From: an uncultured Lewinella sp.
Lineage (GTDB): Bacteria; Bacteroidota; Bacteroidia; Chitinophagales; Saprospiraceae
Assembly (NCBI GenBank): GCA_913057785.1
Contig: CAJXPD010000075.1
Location: 1 to 39,166 of the forward strand
Direction of reading: 5' to 3'
DNA: 39,166 bases
Made by a program: the position numbers and the translations under genes. The notes below the pieces were generated by a model. The model was not told the origin of the DNA and did not search any database. It was given only the letters and a program-made list of their open reading frames with translations. The stretch's first letter is position 1. Each line of letters starts with the position of its first letter. Positions 1 through 8,241 of this stretch are shown one piece after another.

Positions 1-246
1 TTTTCGGCAGAATACTCGAAGAAATTGCGTCGATTTGTGATTTTTCAGCTTAATGATGGTCGGCGATTTAGAGCGCAGGAATTAGCTAGGTTGATGCGTG
101 CAGGGAAGGTGATAGTCCCTGGCTTTCACGAAGTAGCAGGGAATTATCTGCGCGCCAACCCTGACGATCTTGCTGCAAATAACTTGCTGCAGCAGTTTAA
201 AACGAACGAAACCACCGAGGTAGTAGTAAACAGCAAGAGGACTTAG
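1..246 (+). CDS. 3' end of an unknown gene, cut by the window edge
   Basis: The reading frame is open from the first base to a TAG at 244-246, so this is the C-terminal 81 residues of a longer protein. The visible part is hydrophilic and lacks membrane segments. It contains a basic patch (KKLRRF) and then a helical stretch with several Asn, Asp and Ala residues. I do not recognise a family. A TTG at 25 could act as a start, but the frame is open upstream and there is no sign that translation begins there. A hairpin about 20 bp downstream fits with the end of a transcription unit. Confidence 0.5.
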   Translation, partial: FSAEYSKKLRRFVIFQLNDGRRFRAQELARLMRAGKVIVPGFHEVAGNYLRANPDDLAANNLLQQFKTNETTEVVVNSKRT

Positions 247-268
247 GTTAGATTGTGCGAATGGGGTG

Positions 269-288
269 ATGCCCAGCTTTATGGGCAT
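269..288 (+). terminator. Hairpin downstream of the first gene, possible terminator
   Basis: ATGCCCA (269-275) and TGGGCAT (282-288) form a perfect 7-bp stem around the loop GCTTTA. Only three T residues follow directly, so termination is plausible but weak. Its position 22 bp past the stop codon of the first gene supports the call. Confidence 0.4.
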
Positions 289-399
289 TTCCCGTTCGCC
301 TACGCGACATCTGGGCTCATTTACGCATTTGGACTGGCGAGTGTAAAGGGGGATCGTTAATTTGAGCAATACCCTGGATCATCCCTTAATCGCCTGCTT

Positions 400-627
400 A
401 TGCCAATCAAGACTATCATTGAAATCCTTTCCGCTATCCTAATCCTGATCGGGTTCGAACTCTTCAACCGGCGCCACATCAAGGCTTTTACCATCATGGC
501 GATCGGCCAGTTTCTCGCAACCATTATCTGCATAATGGCCTCTTTATGGTTCCTGGCCTTTATGCATCTCGTCAACTTCCTGATGCAAATCCGAGGTTGG
601 TACAAGTGGCAACAGGGTGCCAGCTAG
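400..627 (+). CDS. Small membrane protein, 75 aa
   Basis: The product is 75 residues and mostly hydrophobic. It has one predicted membrane segment at about residues 5-20 and a second, longer hydrophobic stretch at about 30-60, broken by a polar turn (NRRHIKA). It ends in a Trp-, Arg- and Lys-rich tail (RGWYKWQ). The two-helix shape and the tail recall short fragments of PnuC- or YgjV-like membrane proteins, but I cannot assign a family. ATG at 400 is the only good start. The stop codon overlaps the stop of the convergent gene: the tetranucleotide CTAG at 624-627 contains both TAG codons. Confidence 0.55.
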   Translation: MPIKTIIEILSAILILIGFELFNRRHIKAFTIMAIGQFLATIICIMASLWFLAFMHLVNFLMQIRGWYKWQQGAS

Positions 628-1007
628 GGAGCAATTACTTGGCCCGATTTTTTAACGGATTTCTTTTTAGCTGGTTTAGCTTGGACGACTAGTATTTTAG
701 GCTTCGGAGCTTCCTGCCAAGGTCTTAGGTTTTTATAGCGTGGCCCAACCAGTCTTCTATATTTTTTAACTTCGGTAGCAGTGTATCTGGTGGTTGAATC
801 AGGCATCCAAGCCTTGCGATGCTTTGCGGCGGGGCCTTTCGGCTTTTTTGGATTGACTTGAATGTGGGCGATGGTACCTACTTGTGGTTTGGATTTCAGC
901 CAAGGCTTGTAGTTCTTGGCTTTGGGCCCTTGTAGGTGCTTGGGCGCTTGCGCATAGCCCATTGCGACTAGGGTAAGAAAACCCATTAAGGCAATGACCT
1001 TTTTCAT
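624..1007 (-). CDS. Secreted basic protein with three 30-residue repeats
   Basis: The 127-residue product starts at MKKVIALM, chosen over an upstream in-frame ATG at 1031 because it gives a clean signal peptide ending near YAQA (residues 17-21). The mature part is strongly basic. It holds three copies of a motif GPxxKNxKPW: residues 27-36 (GPKAKNYKPW), 58-67 (GPAAKHRKAW) and 88-97 (GPRYKNLRPW). These are 31 and 30 residues apart, and a Lys/Pro/Ala-rich tail follows. I know of no matching family. The pattern suggests a periplasmic or surface binding protein for an acidic polymer, which is inference. The gene converges on the small membrane gene at 400-627 and shares a CTAG stop overlap with it. 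Confidence 0.6.
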   Translation of the reverse strand: MKKVIALMGFLTLVAMGYAQAPKHLQGPKAKNYKPWLKSKPQVGTIAHIQVNPKKPKGPAAKHRKAWMPDSTTRYTATEVKKYRRLVGPRYKNLRPWQEAPKPKILVVQAKPAKKKSVKKSGQVIAP

Positions 1008-1047
1008 ATAGTGGTGGTTGACTTGGTTCAATGTTATTTGGTTAGGC

Positions 1048-1066
1048 TATAAACACTAGGTTTATA
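1048..1066. promoter_or_regulatory. Inverted repeat in a divergent intergenic region
   Basis: TATAAAC (1048-1054) and GTTTATA (1060-1066) are perfect inverted arms around ACTAG. They lie between the divergently transcribed repeat protein (start 1007) and the deacetylase (start 1133). The position suggests a regulator-binding site. The AT-rich composition makes a chance match possible. Confidence 0.3.
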
Positions 1067-1132
1067 ACGCTCCATCTAAATTAGAAAACCTGTACATTTT
1101 CACCATCTTTTCAATGCAAAATCTGTATAAAT

Positions 1133-1915
1133 TTGAAATTTTTTTATTTAATACTCTGGTTTTGGATCATGAGCCTGGGTCCACTGTTTGGTCAAGCCGG
1201 TTCCAGGCAATATCCCCATGCCGTTTTTGCACATGGCGGACTGACCCGAATCGATACAACGCAAGCCAACATTTATCTTACTTTCACGGGCGGTGACTAT
1301 AATGATGGCAAGGGGATAGTAAAACGCATTCTTCGACAAAAATCTATTTCCTCCAACTTCTTTTTCACAGGTGATTTCTATCGCAAGAAATCGAACAGAT
1401 CTTTTATTCGCCAGTTAAAACGAGCAGGACATTACTTAGGCGCACACTCTGATAAACACCTCCTGTACGCCACTTGGGAAGACCGCGACTCACTCTTGGT
1501 GACAAGACAGGAGTTTGAGCAAGATTTACGAGAGAATTATCGAGTGATGGCCGAATATGATATTCTTGAGAAGCAGGCTCTTTTCTTCATGCCTCCGTAC
1601 GAGTGGTATAACTCGAAAATCAGTAAGTGGACCGCCGACCTGGGGCTTCAGCTCATCAATTTCACGCCAGGTACGCGCTCAAATGCCGATTATACCACGC
1701 CAGATATGGGTAAGCGATACTGGAGTAGTGATGCTATCTTGAAAAGTATTCTAGATTTTGAAGCCAAAGAAACCAATGGTCTAAATGGATTTATTTTGTT
1801 GCTTCACGTTGGCACGCATCCAAGTCGGGTAGATAAGATGTATAAGTTGTTGCCACAATTGATAGAAACCCTTCACCAGAGAGGTTACCACTTTGCTTCC
1901 CTTCACAATCTGTGA
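1133..1915 (+). CDS. Secreted polysaccharide deacetylase (CE4/NodB fold)
   Basis: The protein is 260 residues and should remove N- or O-acetyl groups from a polysaccharide outside the cytoplasm. A variant NodB motif 1 is seen at residues 50-59 (TFTGGDYNDG). Motif 2, at 104-109 (AHSDKH), carries the two metal-binding His. Motif 3 is at 154-158 (PPYEW), and a late LLHVGTH at 223-229 carries the catalytic His region. The start is TTG at 1133: it gives a proper signal peptide (hydrophobic to about residue 20, FGQA), and no ATG lies upstream before the stop at 1082. An internal ATG at 1169 would cut the signal. The expanded motif 1 is typical of Bacteroidota members that sit near GH9 or amino-sugar genes. 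The gene converges on the DUF5009/GH9 pair with a 7-bp gap. Confidence 0.85.
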   Translation: MKFFYLILWFWIMSLGPLFGQAGSRQYPHAVFAHGGLTRIDTTQANIYLTFTGGDYNDGKGIVKRILRQKSISSNFFFTGDFYRKKSNRSFIRQLKRAGHYLGAHSDKHLLYATWEDRDSLLVTRQEFEQDLRENYRVMAEYDILEKQALFFMPPYEWYNSKISKWTADLGLQLINFTPGTRSNADYTTPDMGKRYWSSDAILKSILDFEAKETNGLNGFILLLHVGTHPSRVDKMYKLLPQLIETLHQRGYHFASLHNL

Positions 1916-1922
1916 TTATCAC

Positions 1923-3095
1923 TTAAAGCTTAAGCAGTATTCCCTTCTGCGTCAGTACACGTGCTACGACCAGGATCAGCAGTGAAAAGACAATGGCCTT
2001 CAAAAAGCCGACCCAACCCACATTCATGAAATCTGGTAGAAAAGTAAGCCCCAAAAGACCATAAATGAAAGGTGGGATGATATAGGTCAATAAAGGATTT
2101 TTCCCTGCGGGTTCTAAGAAGGAAGCCCAACTACTCTGGCCTTGGATATCCACTAACCAATAAATGCAAGCGTACAAAATGCTACAAATGCCAGCGCAGT
2201 AGAAAGTCCAACTTGGAGTAGCCCGAATCTTGGAAATTCCTTCTATCGGGTCTGTTAAGTATCCCAATATTAACAAGGCTAATCCCAAGAGCACCATGTT
2301 GCGAATCTTGCGATTGTGCATGTCAGCCTCTTCGGCCTTAGTCATTAATAATGCACAAAAGACTCCACTTAATACCAATAGTGAATGAGCTAGATGCCCG
2401 GATTGACTTCCAATCCAGGAATTGGCTAAAAATGGGATTTGAGTTCTAATTCCAATATACAGTACGCCTAGCCCAGTAAATCCTGCCAGCACGCCCATTC
2501 GGCTTTTACCTGTTCCTACATAAACGATGACTGATATTAGGTAAGCCCACCCAATTAAGCCTAGGATTCCCCACCAGCTTGTGGTCATACCGCTTAGGTT
2601 TCCAGCTTCCCCTTTGCGGTAGAGAAAGTAGAGTGCGATCAGGATTAGCCATCCTACTCCTTTAAGCACCTTCGCCGTATTGGACATAGTCCCTGATTCA
2701 TTCCTGCGGTAGTTATTCCAAATCATGACTGCTGCTAGGTATAGCGAAGGGGCCCAGATCCATTTAGGAATTAGGTTCGCTTCGGCATTCATCTCTTCGG
2801 AGTTGACCATATATACCCCTAAAATCAGTAAACCTAGCGTTCGTTGAAGCACATGCCACCAAAAACCTTTGGTGTCGCTTTGGGAAAGGCGCCGCTGCAC
2901 GGCGAAGGGCATAGACATCCCGACGATAAACAAAAAGGCCGGGAAAACAACATCCACAAAGGTCATGCCGTCTACATCTGCCGCAACGTGCTTCATCCAG
3001 GCTGGAATTTGACTCACCGCTGCCAGATCATTTACAAAGACCATCATAAAGATGGTGAAGCCCCTAAAGATGTCAATGGATAGTATGCGCTTCAT
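1923..3095 (-). CDS. DUF5009 / heparan-glucosaminide N-acetyltransferase-like membrane protein
   Basis: The 390-residue protein has 9 to 11 hydrophobic segments. It opens with the family signature RILSIDIFRGFTI, followed by a VFPAFLFIVGMS motif. This is the DUF5009 group related to lysosomal HGSNAT, which passes acetyl from acetyl-CoA across a membrane to terminal glucosamine. Bacterial members are thought to acylate sugars, but the substrate here is unknown. The start lies 4 bp after the stop of the GH9 gene, so the two are probably one transcript, and the deacetylase converges from the other side. Together they suggest handling of an amino-sugar polymer, which is inference. Confidence 0.8.
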   Translation of the reverse strand: MKRILSIDIFRGFTIFMMVFVNDLAAVSQIPAWMKHVAADVDGMTFVDVVFPAFLFIVGMSMPFAVQRRLSQSDTKGFWWHVLQRTLGLLILGVYMVNSEEMNAEANLIPKWIWAPSLYLAAVMIWNNYRRNESGTMSNTAKVLKGVGWLILIALYFLYRKGEAGNLSGMTTSWWGILGLIGWAYLISVIVYVGTGKSRMGVLAGFTGLGVLYIGIRTQIPFLANSWIGSQSGHLAHSLLVLSGVFCALLMTKAEEADMHNRKIRNMVLLGLALLILGYLTDPIEGISKIRATPSWTFYCAGICSILYACIYWLVDIQGQSSWASFLEPAGKNPLLTYIIPPFIYGLLGLTFLPDFMNVGWVGFLKAIVFSLLILVVARVLTQKGILLKL

Positions 3096-3099
3096 AGAT

Positions 3100-4863
3100 T
3101 TACAATTTACTAAGTAGGATCATCATCAAGATGGCGTCAGCAGTGCCATCCATGGTGGGCTCGTTAGTGGAGTAGTCTCCTATATCATCATGATAGACCA
3201 CAAAATCATTTTGGAAGGCGGCTAACTCATCAGGCTCATGCAGCACCAAGCCTTTTAGATAGTTGTGGATAGTGGCAAAGATAGGGCCATCGATTAAGCC
3301 ACCAGCTGGAGTTTCCTCTAAAAGCGCGCGTGGGGGGATGTGAACATCCAAAGGCGTCTCACCTCCTTCGGGAATGCCAGTAAACATACTCGTTCCCCAT
3401 GGATTTCGTCCGAATAACCAATCTCTATGTAGTAGCATCAGAGAGTGAAATTGCTGGTCCCCCGTCATTTTCTCATACAAGATCGCTTGAGTGACAAAGT
3501 TGACAATGAGATTGCTAGAACACCATAGGAATGGGACTCCAATTTGAAAATTATTGGTGGTGGAACGGGCGAGTACTCGTTCGATATTGGCGCGATACCA
3601 GCTGGCCAGTTGCTGGCGGACTAATTCTGGGGCAACTTCATATAAACTGTAGTGTCCCATATTCATGAAGGGATACAACTCATAATGCATCATCGTATCT
3701 CGCGCCATCCAGCCATCATCTTCGATTAGGTAGGCATAATGAATCGCATCTTTGAGAAAATGATCTTCGCCGGTGAGTTTGAAAAGCTCAGCAGCTCCCC
3801 ACTCCATGTCATCGGCCCAGGTATTCTCATTGTATCGATACGGGGCACCAAAGGAATTGCCCTGCTGAAATCCTTCCTTTTCTTTCCCCAATTGATACAG
3901 TTCAATAGCTGCTTTTCGGTAGCGAGCTGCGAAAAGTGAATCCAATCCAGTACTTTCCCATATCCTTGCCCCCAAGGCAAAGGCTGCCGCGCAACGTCCC
4001 GCCAGATTAGCTACGCCGGTAGCCTGACTTTTCCATTTGCCTAAACCCTGAGGTTTCCCATTCGCGAAATATGCTACCCGATAAGAATTAGGACCCCAGC
4101 CATATTCTGCATGATCTTTATGGGGATATTTGAAGCCTCGATGGTCTCGGTCGTCGGCAATTTGGTGAATCAGCCAATCTGGCTCAGGGTGTAGCTTTAA
4201 CATCCAATCTAAGCCCCATTTGGCTTCATCCAAGATATCTGGAATGCCATTCTTAGCAGGATGTCCGTAGTCATCCACCTCATCTCCAAATATGTCTGGT
4301 GCCTCCAGGTAGGCAAGTAGCATGCGCGCCGTAGCATTGGAACTGGTGATGAGATACTTGAGCTGGTCACCAGCATCGTGCCAGCCTCCACTAAAATCAA
4401 AGTAAGTAGAATCGGCTACCGGAGCATAGAATATTCGACCATCGTGCTGGTGACAAACTTCACCGAAGTAAGGATTATATCCGCAACGTTGTTGGCGCAT
4501 AAAGGCGAGCATGTCCTTTTGATGCCCTTCATACTTTTCACTATTAATGTGGATCTCTTCTGAATATGCTTCTCCGCATCGAATTTGATAGGTACCACTT
4601 TGCTCCACTTTGGTGAAATCAAATAGGTATTGCTCGTCAAATTGCCCCCATGTTCCAGCCTCAATCGGCATGGCAGTTGCTTCCAGTAGCACCTTTCCTG
4701 TTCGGGTCTCGATCAACTCAACTTTATCTTCAATAGGGGAGGCAGACATCAGTAGAACCACCTTTTGGTCTGAAGGGAGATAACCTAGGATATTATGTCG
4801 GAAGTGCACTTCTTGGGTATACGCAAGAGAAGCCCAAAACAGCAATGGCAGTATCAATCGCAT
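3100..4863 (-). CDS. Secreted GH9 glycoside hydrolase with N-terminal Ig-like domain
   Basis: The 587-residue protein starts with a short signal peptide (cut near AYTQ, residues 14-17). An Ig-like CelD_N-type domain covers about residues 18-105. The (alpha/alpha)6 barrel follows, with the catalytic base motif GGWHDAGD (Asp163, Asp166), the GRNPWGTSMFTG motif near 470 and the acid motif STNEPTMDG (Glu near 568). These are the full GH9 catalytic signatures, so it should be active. GH9 includes endoglucanases and also exo-beta-glucosaminidases. The short, CBM-free layout and the neighbouring deacetylase and HGSNAT-like genes favour an oligosaccharide- or amino-sugar-active enzyme, though the sequence alone cannot fix the substrate. 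Confidence 0.88.
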   Translation of the reverse strand: MRLILPLLFWASLAYTQEVHFRHNILGYLPSDQKVVLLMSASPIEDKVELIETRTGKVLLEATAMPIEAGTWGQFDEQYLFDFTKVEQSGTYQIRCGEAYSEEIHINSEKYEGHQKDMLAFMRQQRCGYNPYFGEVCHQHDGRIFYAPVADSTYFDFSGGWHDAGDQLKYLITSSNATARMLLAYLEAPDIFGDEVDDYGHPAKNGIPDILDEAKWGLDWMLKLHPEPDWLIHQIADDRDHRGFKYPHKDHAEYGWGPNSYRVAYFANGKPQGLGKWKSQATGVANLAGRCAAAFALGARIWESTGLDSLFAARYRKAAIELYQLGKEKEGFQQGNSFGAPYRYNENTWADDMEWGAAELFKLTGEDHFLKDAIHYAYLIEDDGWMARDTMMHYELYPFMNMGHYSLYEVAPELVRQQLASWYRANIERVLARSTTNNFQIGVPFLWCSSNLIVNFVTQAILYEKMTGDQQFHSLMLLHRDWLFGRNPWGTSMFTGIPEGGETPLDVHIPPRALLEETPAGGLIDGPIFATIHNYLKGLVLHEPDELAAFQNDFVVYHDDIGDYSTNEPTMDGTADAILMMILLSKL

Positions 4864-4893
4864 AGTTGGTTAGTCGTTTTGTTGTATCGGATG

Positions 4894-4911
4894 ACCCCAT
4901 TCACATGGGGT
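4894..4911 (-). promoter_or_regulatory. GNRA-capped hairpin or operator upstream of the GH9 gene
   Basis: ACCCCAT and ATGGGGT form a perfect 7-bp inverted repeat. Read as GH9 mRNA, the loop is GUGA, a GNRA tetraloop. It lies 31-48 bp before the GH9 start codon. It could be a 5'-leader hairpin that stabilises or controls the mRNA, or a DNA operator. The rest of the 4864-5122 intergenic stretch shows no clear gene. Confidence 0.4.
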
Positions 4912-5122
4912 TGGATCCGTGCCTGGACAATATACTGGTTCAACAGCTGTAAACGAAGAACAGTCGCTAATTTCGAAAGCTAGAATAGTTGAGGTTATAG
5001 TCATATTTGCCACGAAACACTTAATTGCACTACTACAACTTACCATACAATTAAGAATCGGGCCGCTTAAGAAGCCATTTTATTTCCTTAATTTTCGAGT
5101 ATCATTCAAAAATCACTAGTCT

Positions 5123-8100
5123 ATGAAAAAACTCGGTCTAAGCCTAGGGCTATGGTGTTTCTTGTGTGCTATCGTAGTACAAGCACAGGAGACCTTCCCT
5201 CGAAACGATGTCAAGGATGAGCGTTATGAAGCGTTCGCCTTTACCAATGCTAAGATTATTGTCAATGAAAATGAGACAATAGAAAAAGGTACGCTACTCA
5301 TCAAACAAGGTCAAATTGAGGAGGTAGGCAGTACTGTTCGCATTCCAAAAGGATATACTGTTATCGATCTGAGTGGTAAATACCTTTATCCCTCCTTTAT
5401 TGATATTTACACCAATTATGGCCTTCCTAAACCCGAGCGAAGCCGGGGGGGCGGCGGCTTTGGTGGACCTGAGCAGATCCAAAGTAAAACAAAGGGGGCA
5501 TACAATGCCAACGAGGCTATCAGGTCACACTATAATGCTGCCGATGAGTTTGATGTTGACAATAAGAGTGCAGCAGATATGCGGAAGGTGGGGTTTGGAA
5601 CGGTACTCACCTTTAAGTCTGATGGTCTGGCTAGAGGGTCTTCGGCTCTAGTTACATTAGGAGATAGAGGTGCCAATCGTGCGCTGCTGAACGATAGGGC
5701 GGCTGCGCATTACTCCTTTAGTAGAGGAACTTCAACACAATACTATCCCCGCTCATTAATGGGAATGATCTCCCTGTTGCGACAAACCTATCTCGACGCA
5801 GATTGGTTTGGTAGCCAAACACCTCGTCCATTCTCTGATCAAAGTTTGGAAGCCTGGATGGATTTGCAATCTCTCCCGCAAATCTTCGAAACCAGTAATT
5901 GGATGAATGCATTAAGAGCCGACAAAATAGGTGACGAATTTGGGGTTCAATACATCATTAAAACCTCTACGGATGCTTATCAAAGGTTGGCGGAGATGAA
6001 AGCGAGTGGCGCTCCGCTGATCATCAGCGTAAAATTTCCAGATGCTCATGATGTCTCGGATCCTATTGATGCCCAACGCGTATCCTTGGAAGATATGTTG
6101 CACTGGGAGCTAGCACCCACGAATCCAGGGCAGTTGGAGGCGAATGATATACCATTTGCAATTACCAGTGAAGGCCATCGCGGTGCTAAAGGGTTTATGG
6201 CTAATGTGAGAAAAGCCATTGAATATGGATTGAGTAAGGAGATGGCACTCAAAGCCCTAACGAGTATGCCTGCCGAGATGATTGGTGCTTCCGATAAGGT
6301 AGGTGCATTGAAGAAAGGGATGCTGGCTAATTTTTTAATTACCAATGGGGAAATCTTTGATGAGAAAACGATTATTCATGAGAATTGGATACAAGGACAA
6401 GTTTTCCACTACAAACCTCTAGCAGCCACAGACTTTAGCGGGAAATATGCATTAAAGATTGGCGATACCGATTACAATATGGAGGTGAGCGGTAAAGCAG
6501 GTAGCCACAAGACGAAATTGGTGATCAATGACAGCACCAACATTGATGTGAAGGCTACTTTTTCAAAGGAGTTGCTAAACTTGAATTTCCAGCCTACGCC
6601 AAAAGGTAAAGAGCGTATCCGGCTTTCTGGCTGGAGCACTTCAGATGGCTGGAAGGGTAAGGGGCAAATGGAAGACGGGAGCTGGATAGCATGGTCCGCG
6701 ACACGAACTGGAGACCTAGAGCCGTCTGAAAAGAAAAAACGACCTACAGGAGGAAAATCTGCTGAGAAAGACCTGGGAACTGTTTTGTATCCTTTCATGG
6801 CATATGGTACGACTACTAGACCCACACTTGAAAAGATTCTCATTAAAAATGCCACGGTTTGGACCAACGAAAACGATGGTATCCTGACCAACACGGATGT
6901 GCTGTTGGAAGATGGTAAAATTGCACGAATAGGCAAGAATCTGTCAGCAAGAGGAGCAAAGATTATCGATGGAACCGGCAAACACTTGACCTGCGGTATT
7001 ATCGATGAGCACACGCACATCGGCGGTGGAGGCAATGAAGTGGCCACTAATTCCGCCATGGTACGCATCGGGGATCAAGTTAATTCAGAGGATATCAATC
7101 TCTATCGCACTTTAGCAGGAGGAGTGACTGCCGCCCAGGTTTTGCATGGATCTGCCAACCCGATCGGTGGACAATCTGCCTTGATCAAATTGAGATGGGG
7201 CGCTGCTCCTGAGCAAATGAAAATCGAAGGGGCAGATGGATTCATCAAGTTTGCGCTTGGGGAGAATGTGAAGCGATCTCGATCTCAAAATTCACAACGC
7301 TATCCTCAGACCAGGATGGGGGTGGAACAGGTTTATGTAGATGCTTTCACCGAGGCAAGAATGTATGAACAGCGGTGGAAGGATTACAAGGCACTGTCTC
7401 AAACTGAAAAGGCTAAGACGGTGAAGCCAAGAAGAGATCTGGCGGTGGAGGCTATATTGGAGATACTAAATGAGGAGCGCTTCATTACTTGCCATTCCTA
7501 TGTGCAATCTGAAATAAATATGCTGCTCAAGGTAGCCGAGCAATTTGATTTTCGGGTGAACACTTTTACCCATATTTTGGAAGGATATAAGGTAGCCGAC
7601 AAAATGGCTAAGCATGGTGTGGCCGCCTCTACTTTCTCTGATTGGTGGAATTACAAATGGGAGGTTCGATATGCTATTCCTTACAATGCTGCGATCATGC
7701 ATAATGAAGGTGTGCTTACTGCCATTAATTCAGACGATGCTAATATGGGCCGACGACTCAATCAGGAAGCGGCAAAGGCGATTAAATACGGTGGCGTTTC
7801 GGAAGAAGATGCTTGGAAGATGGTTACCCTAAATCCTGCTAAGATGCTGCATCTGGATGATCAGATGGGTAGCATCAAAGTAGGGAAGGATGCCGATGTG
7901 GTACTGTGGACAGATCATCCTATGTCGGTATATGCTCGAGCTGAGAAGACGATCGTTGACGGTATAGTCTACTTTGACATAGCTGAAGATAAGGAACGCA
8001 GATTGGCGTTGCAGAAGGAAAGAGCGCGTTTGATTCAAAAAATGATCGGAGCCAAAAAAGCAGGCCGCCCGATGAATAGAATGGGATCAAGTGAAGCCTT

Positions 8101-8158
8101 GGACATCCACTGTGAGGATGTTTTAGGCGAGCATCATTTTCATGAAGGACATGAATAG
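5123..8158 (+). CDS. Exported two-domain amidohydrolase; N-terminal domain lacks metal ligands
   Basis: The 1011-residue protein has a signal peptide (cut near VVQAQ, 18-22) and two tandem imidazolonepropionase-like amidohydrolase domains. The second half is complete: DEHTH (His630, His632), CHSY (His791), THILE (His817) and NSDDANMG (Asp871), followed by the usual GSIKVGKDADVVLW end. In the first half the HxH motif is replaced (FIDIYTNYG; Tyr96 and Asn98), so that half is probably catalytically dead. The C-terminus is His- and acid-rich (HCEDVLGEHHFHEGHE), which could bind metal. The reaction is unknown; such proteins are often called periplasmic amidohydrolases or peptidases. It lies 83 bp upstream of a related gene, probably in one transcript. 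Confidence 0.88.
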   Translation: MKKLGLSLGLWCFLCAIVVQAQETFPRNDVKDERYEAFAFTNAKIIVNENETIEKGTLLIKQGQIEEVGSTVRIPKGYTVIDLSGKYLYPSFIDIYTNYGLPKPERSRGGGGFGGPEQIQSKTKGAYNANEAIRSHYNAADEFDVDNKSAADMRKVGFGTVLTFKSDGLARGSSALVTLGDRGANRALLNDRAAAHYSFSRGTSTQYYPRSLMGMISLLRQTYLDADWFGSQTPRPFSDQSLEAWMDLQSLPQIFETSNWMNALRADKIGDEFGVQYIIKTSTDAYQRLAEMKASGAPLIISVKFPDAHDVSDPIDAQRVSLEDMLHWELAPTNPGQLEANDIPFAITSEGHRGAKGFMANVRKAIEYGLSKEMALKALTSMPAEMIGASDKVGALKKGMLANFLITNGEIFDEKTIIHENWIQGQVFHYKPLAATDFSGKYALKIGDTDYNMEVSGKAGSHKTKLVINDSTNIDVKATFSKELLNLNFQPTPKGKERIRLSGWSTSDGWKGKGQMEDGSWIAWSATRTGDLEPSEKKKRPTGGKSAEKDLGTVLYPFMAYGTTTRPTLEKILIKNATVWTNENDGILTNTDVLLEDGKIARIGKNLSARGAKIIDGTGKHLTCGIIDEHTHIGGGGNEVATNSAMVRIGDQVNSEDINLYRTLAGGVTAAQVLHGSANPIGGQSALIKLRWGAAPEQMKIEGADGFIKFALGENVKRSRSQNSQRYPQTRMGVEQVYVDAFTEARMYEQRWKDYKALSQTEKAKTVKPRRDLAVEAILEILNEERFITCHSYVQSEINMLLKVAEQFDFRVNTFTHILEGYKVADKMAKHGVAASTFSDWWNYKWEVRYAIPYNAAIMHNEGVLTAINSDDANMGRRLNQEAAKAIKYGGVSEEDAWKMVTLNPAKMLHLDDQMGSIKVGKDADVVLWTDHPMSVYARAEKTIVDGIVYFDIAEDKERRLALQKERARLIQKMIGAKKAGRPMNRMGSSEALDIHCEDVLGEHHFHEGHE

Positions 8159-8241
8159 TAAGTATTAGAACGGTACGTTTATTGGCATTAACCAAAAAGT
8201 TTCTTGGACAGACTTGGTCGAAGAATCATAAAAAATAAGGA

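Noticed and set aside
4919..5119. 66-codon plus-strand frame in the GH9/amidohydrolase gap
   Set aside because: Low-complexity, with no signal or family features; it lies in a divergent promoter region.
6472..7068. Long minus-strand open frame inside the amidohydrolase gene
   Set aside because: It is Ser-, Pro- and Phe-rich, has no family features, and lies fully against a well-supported gene.
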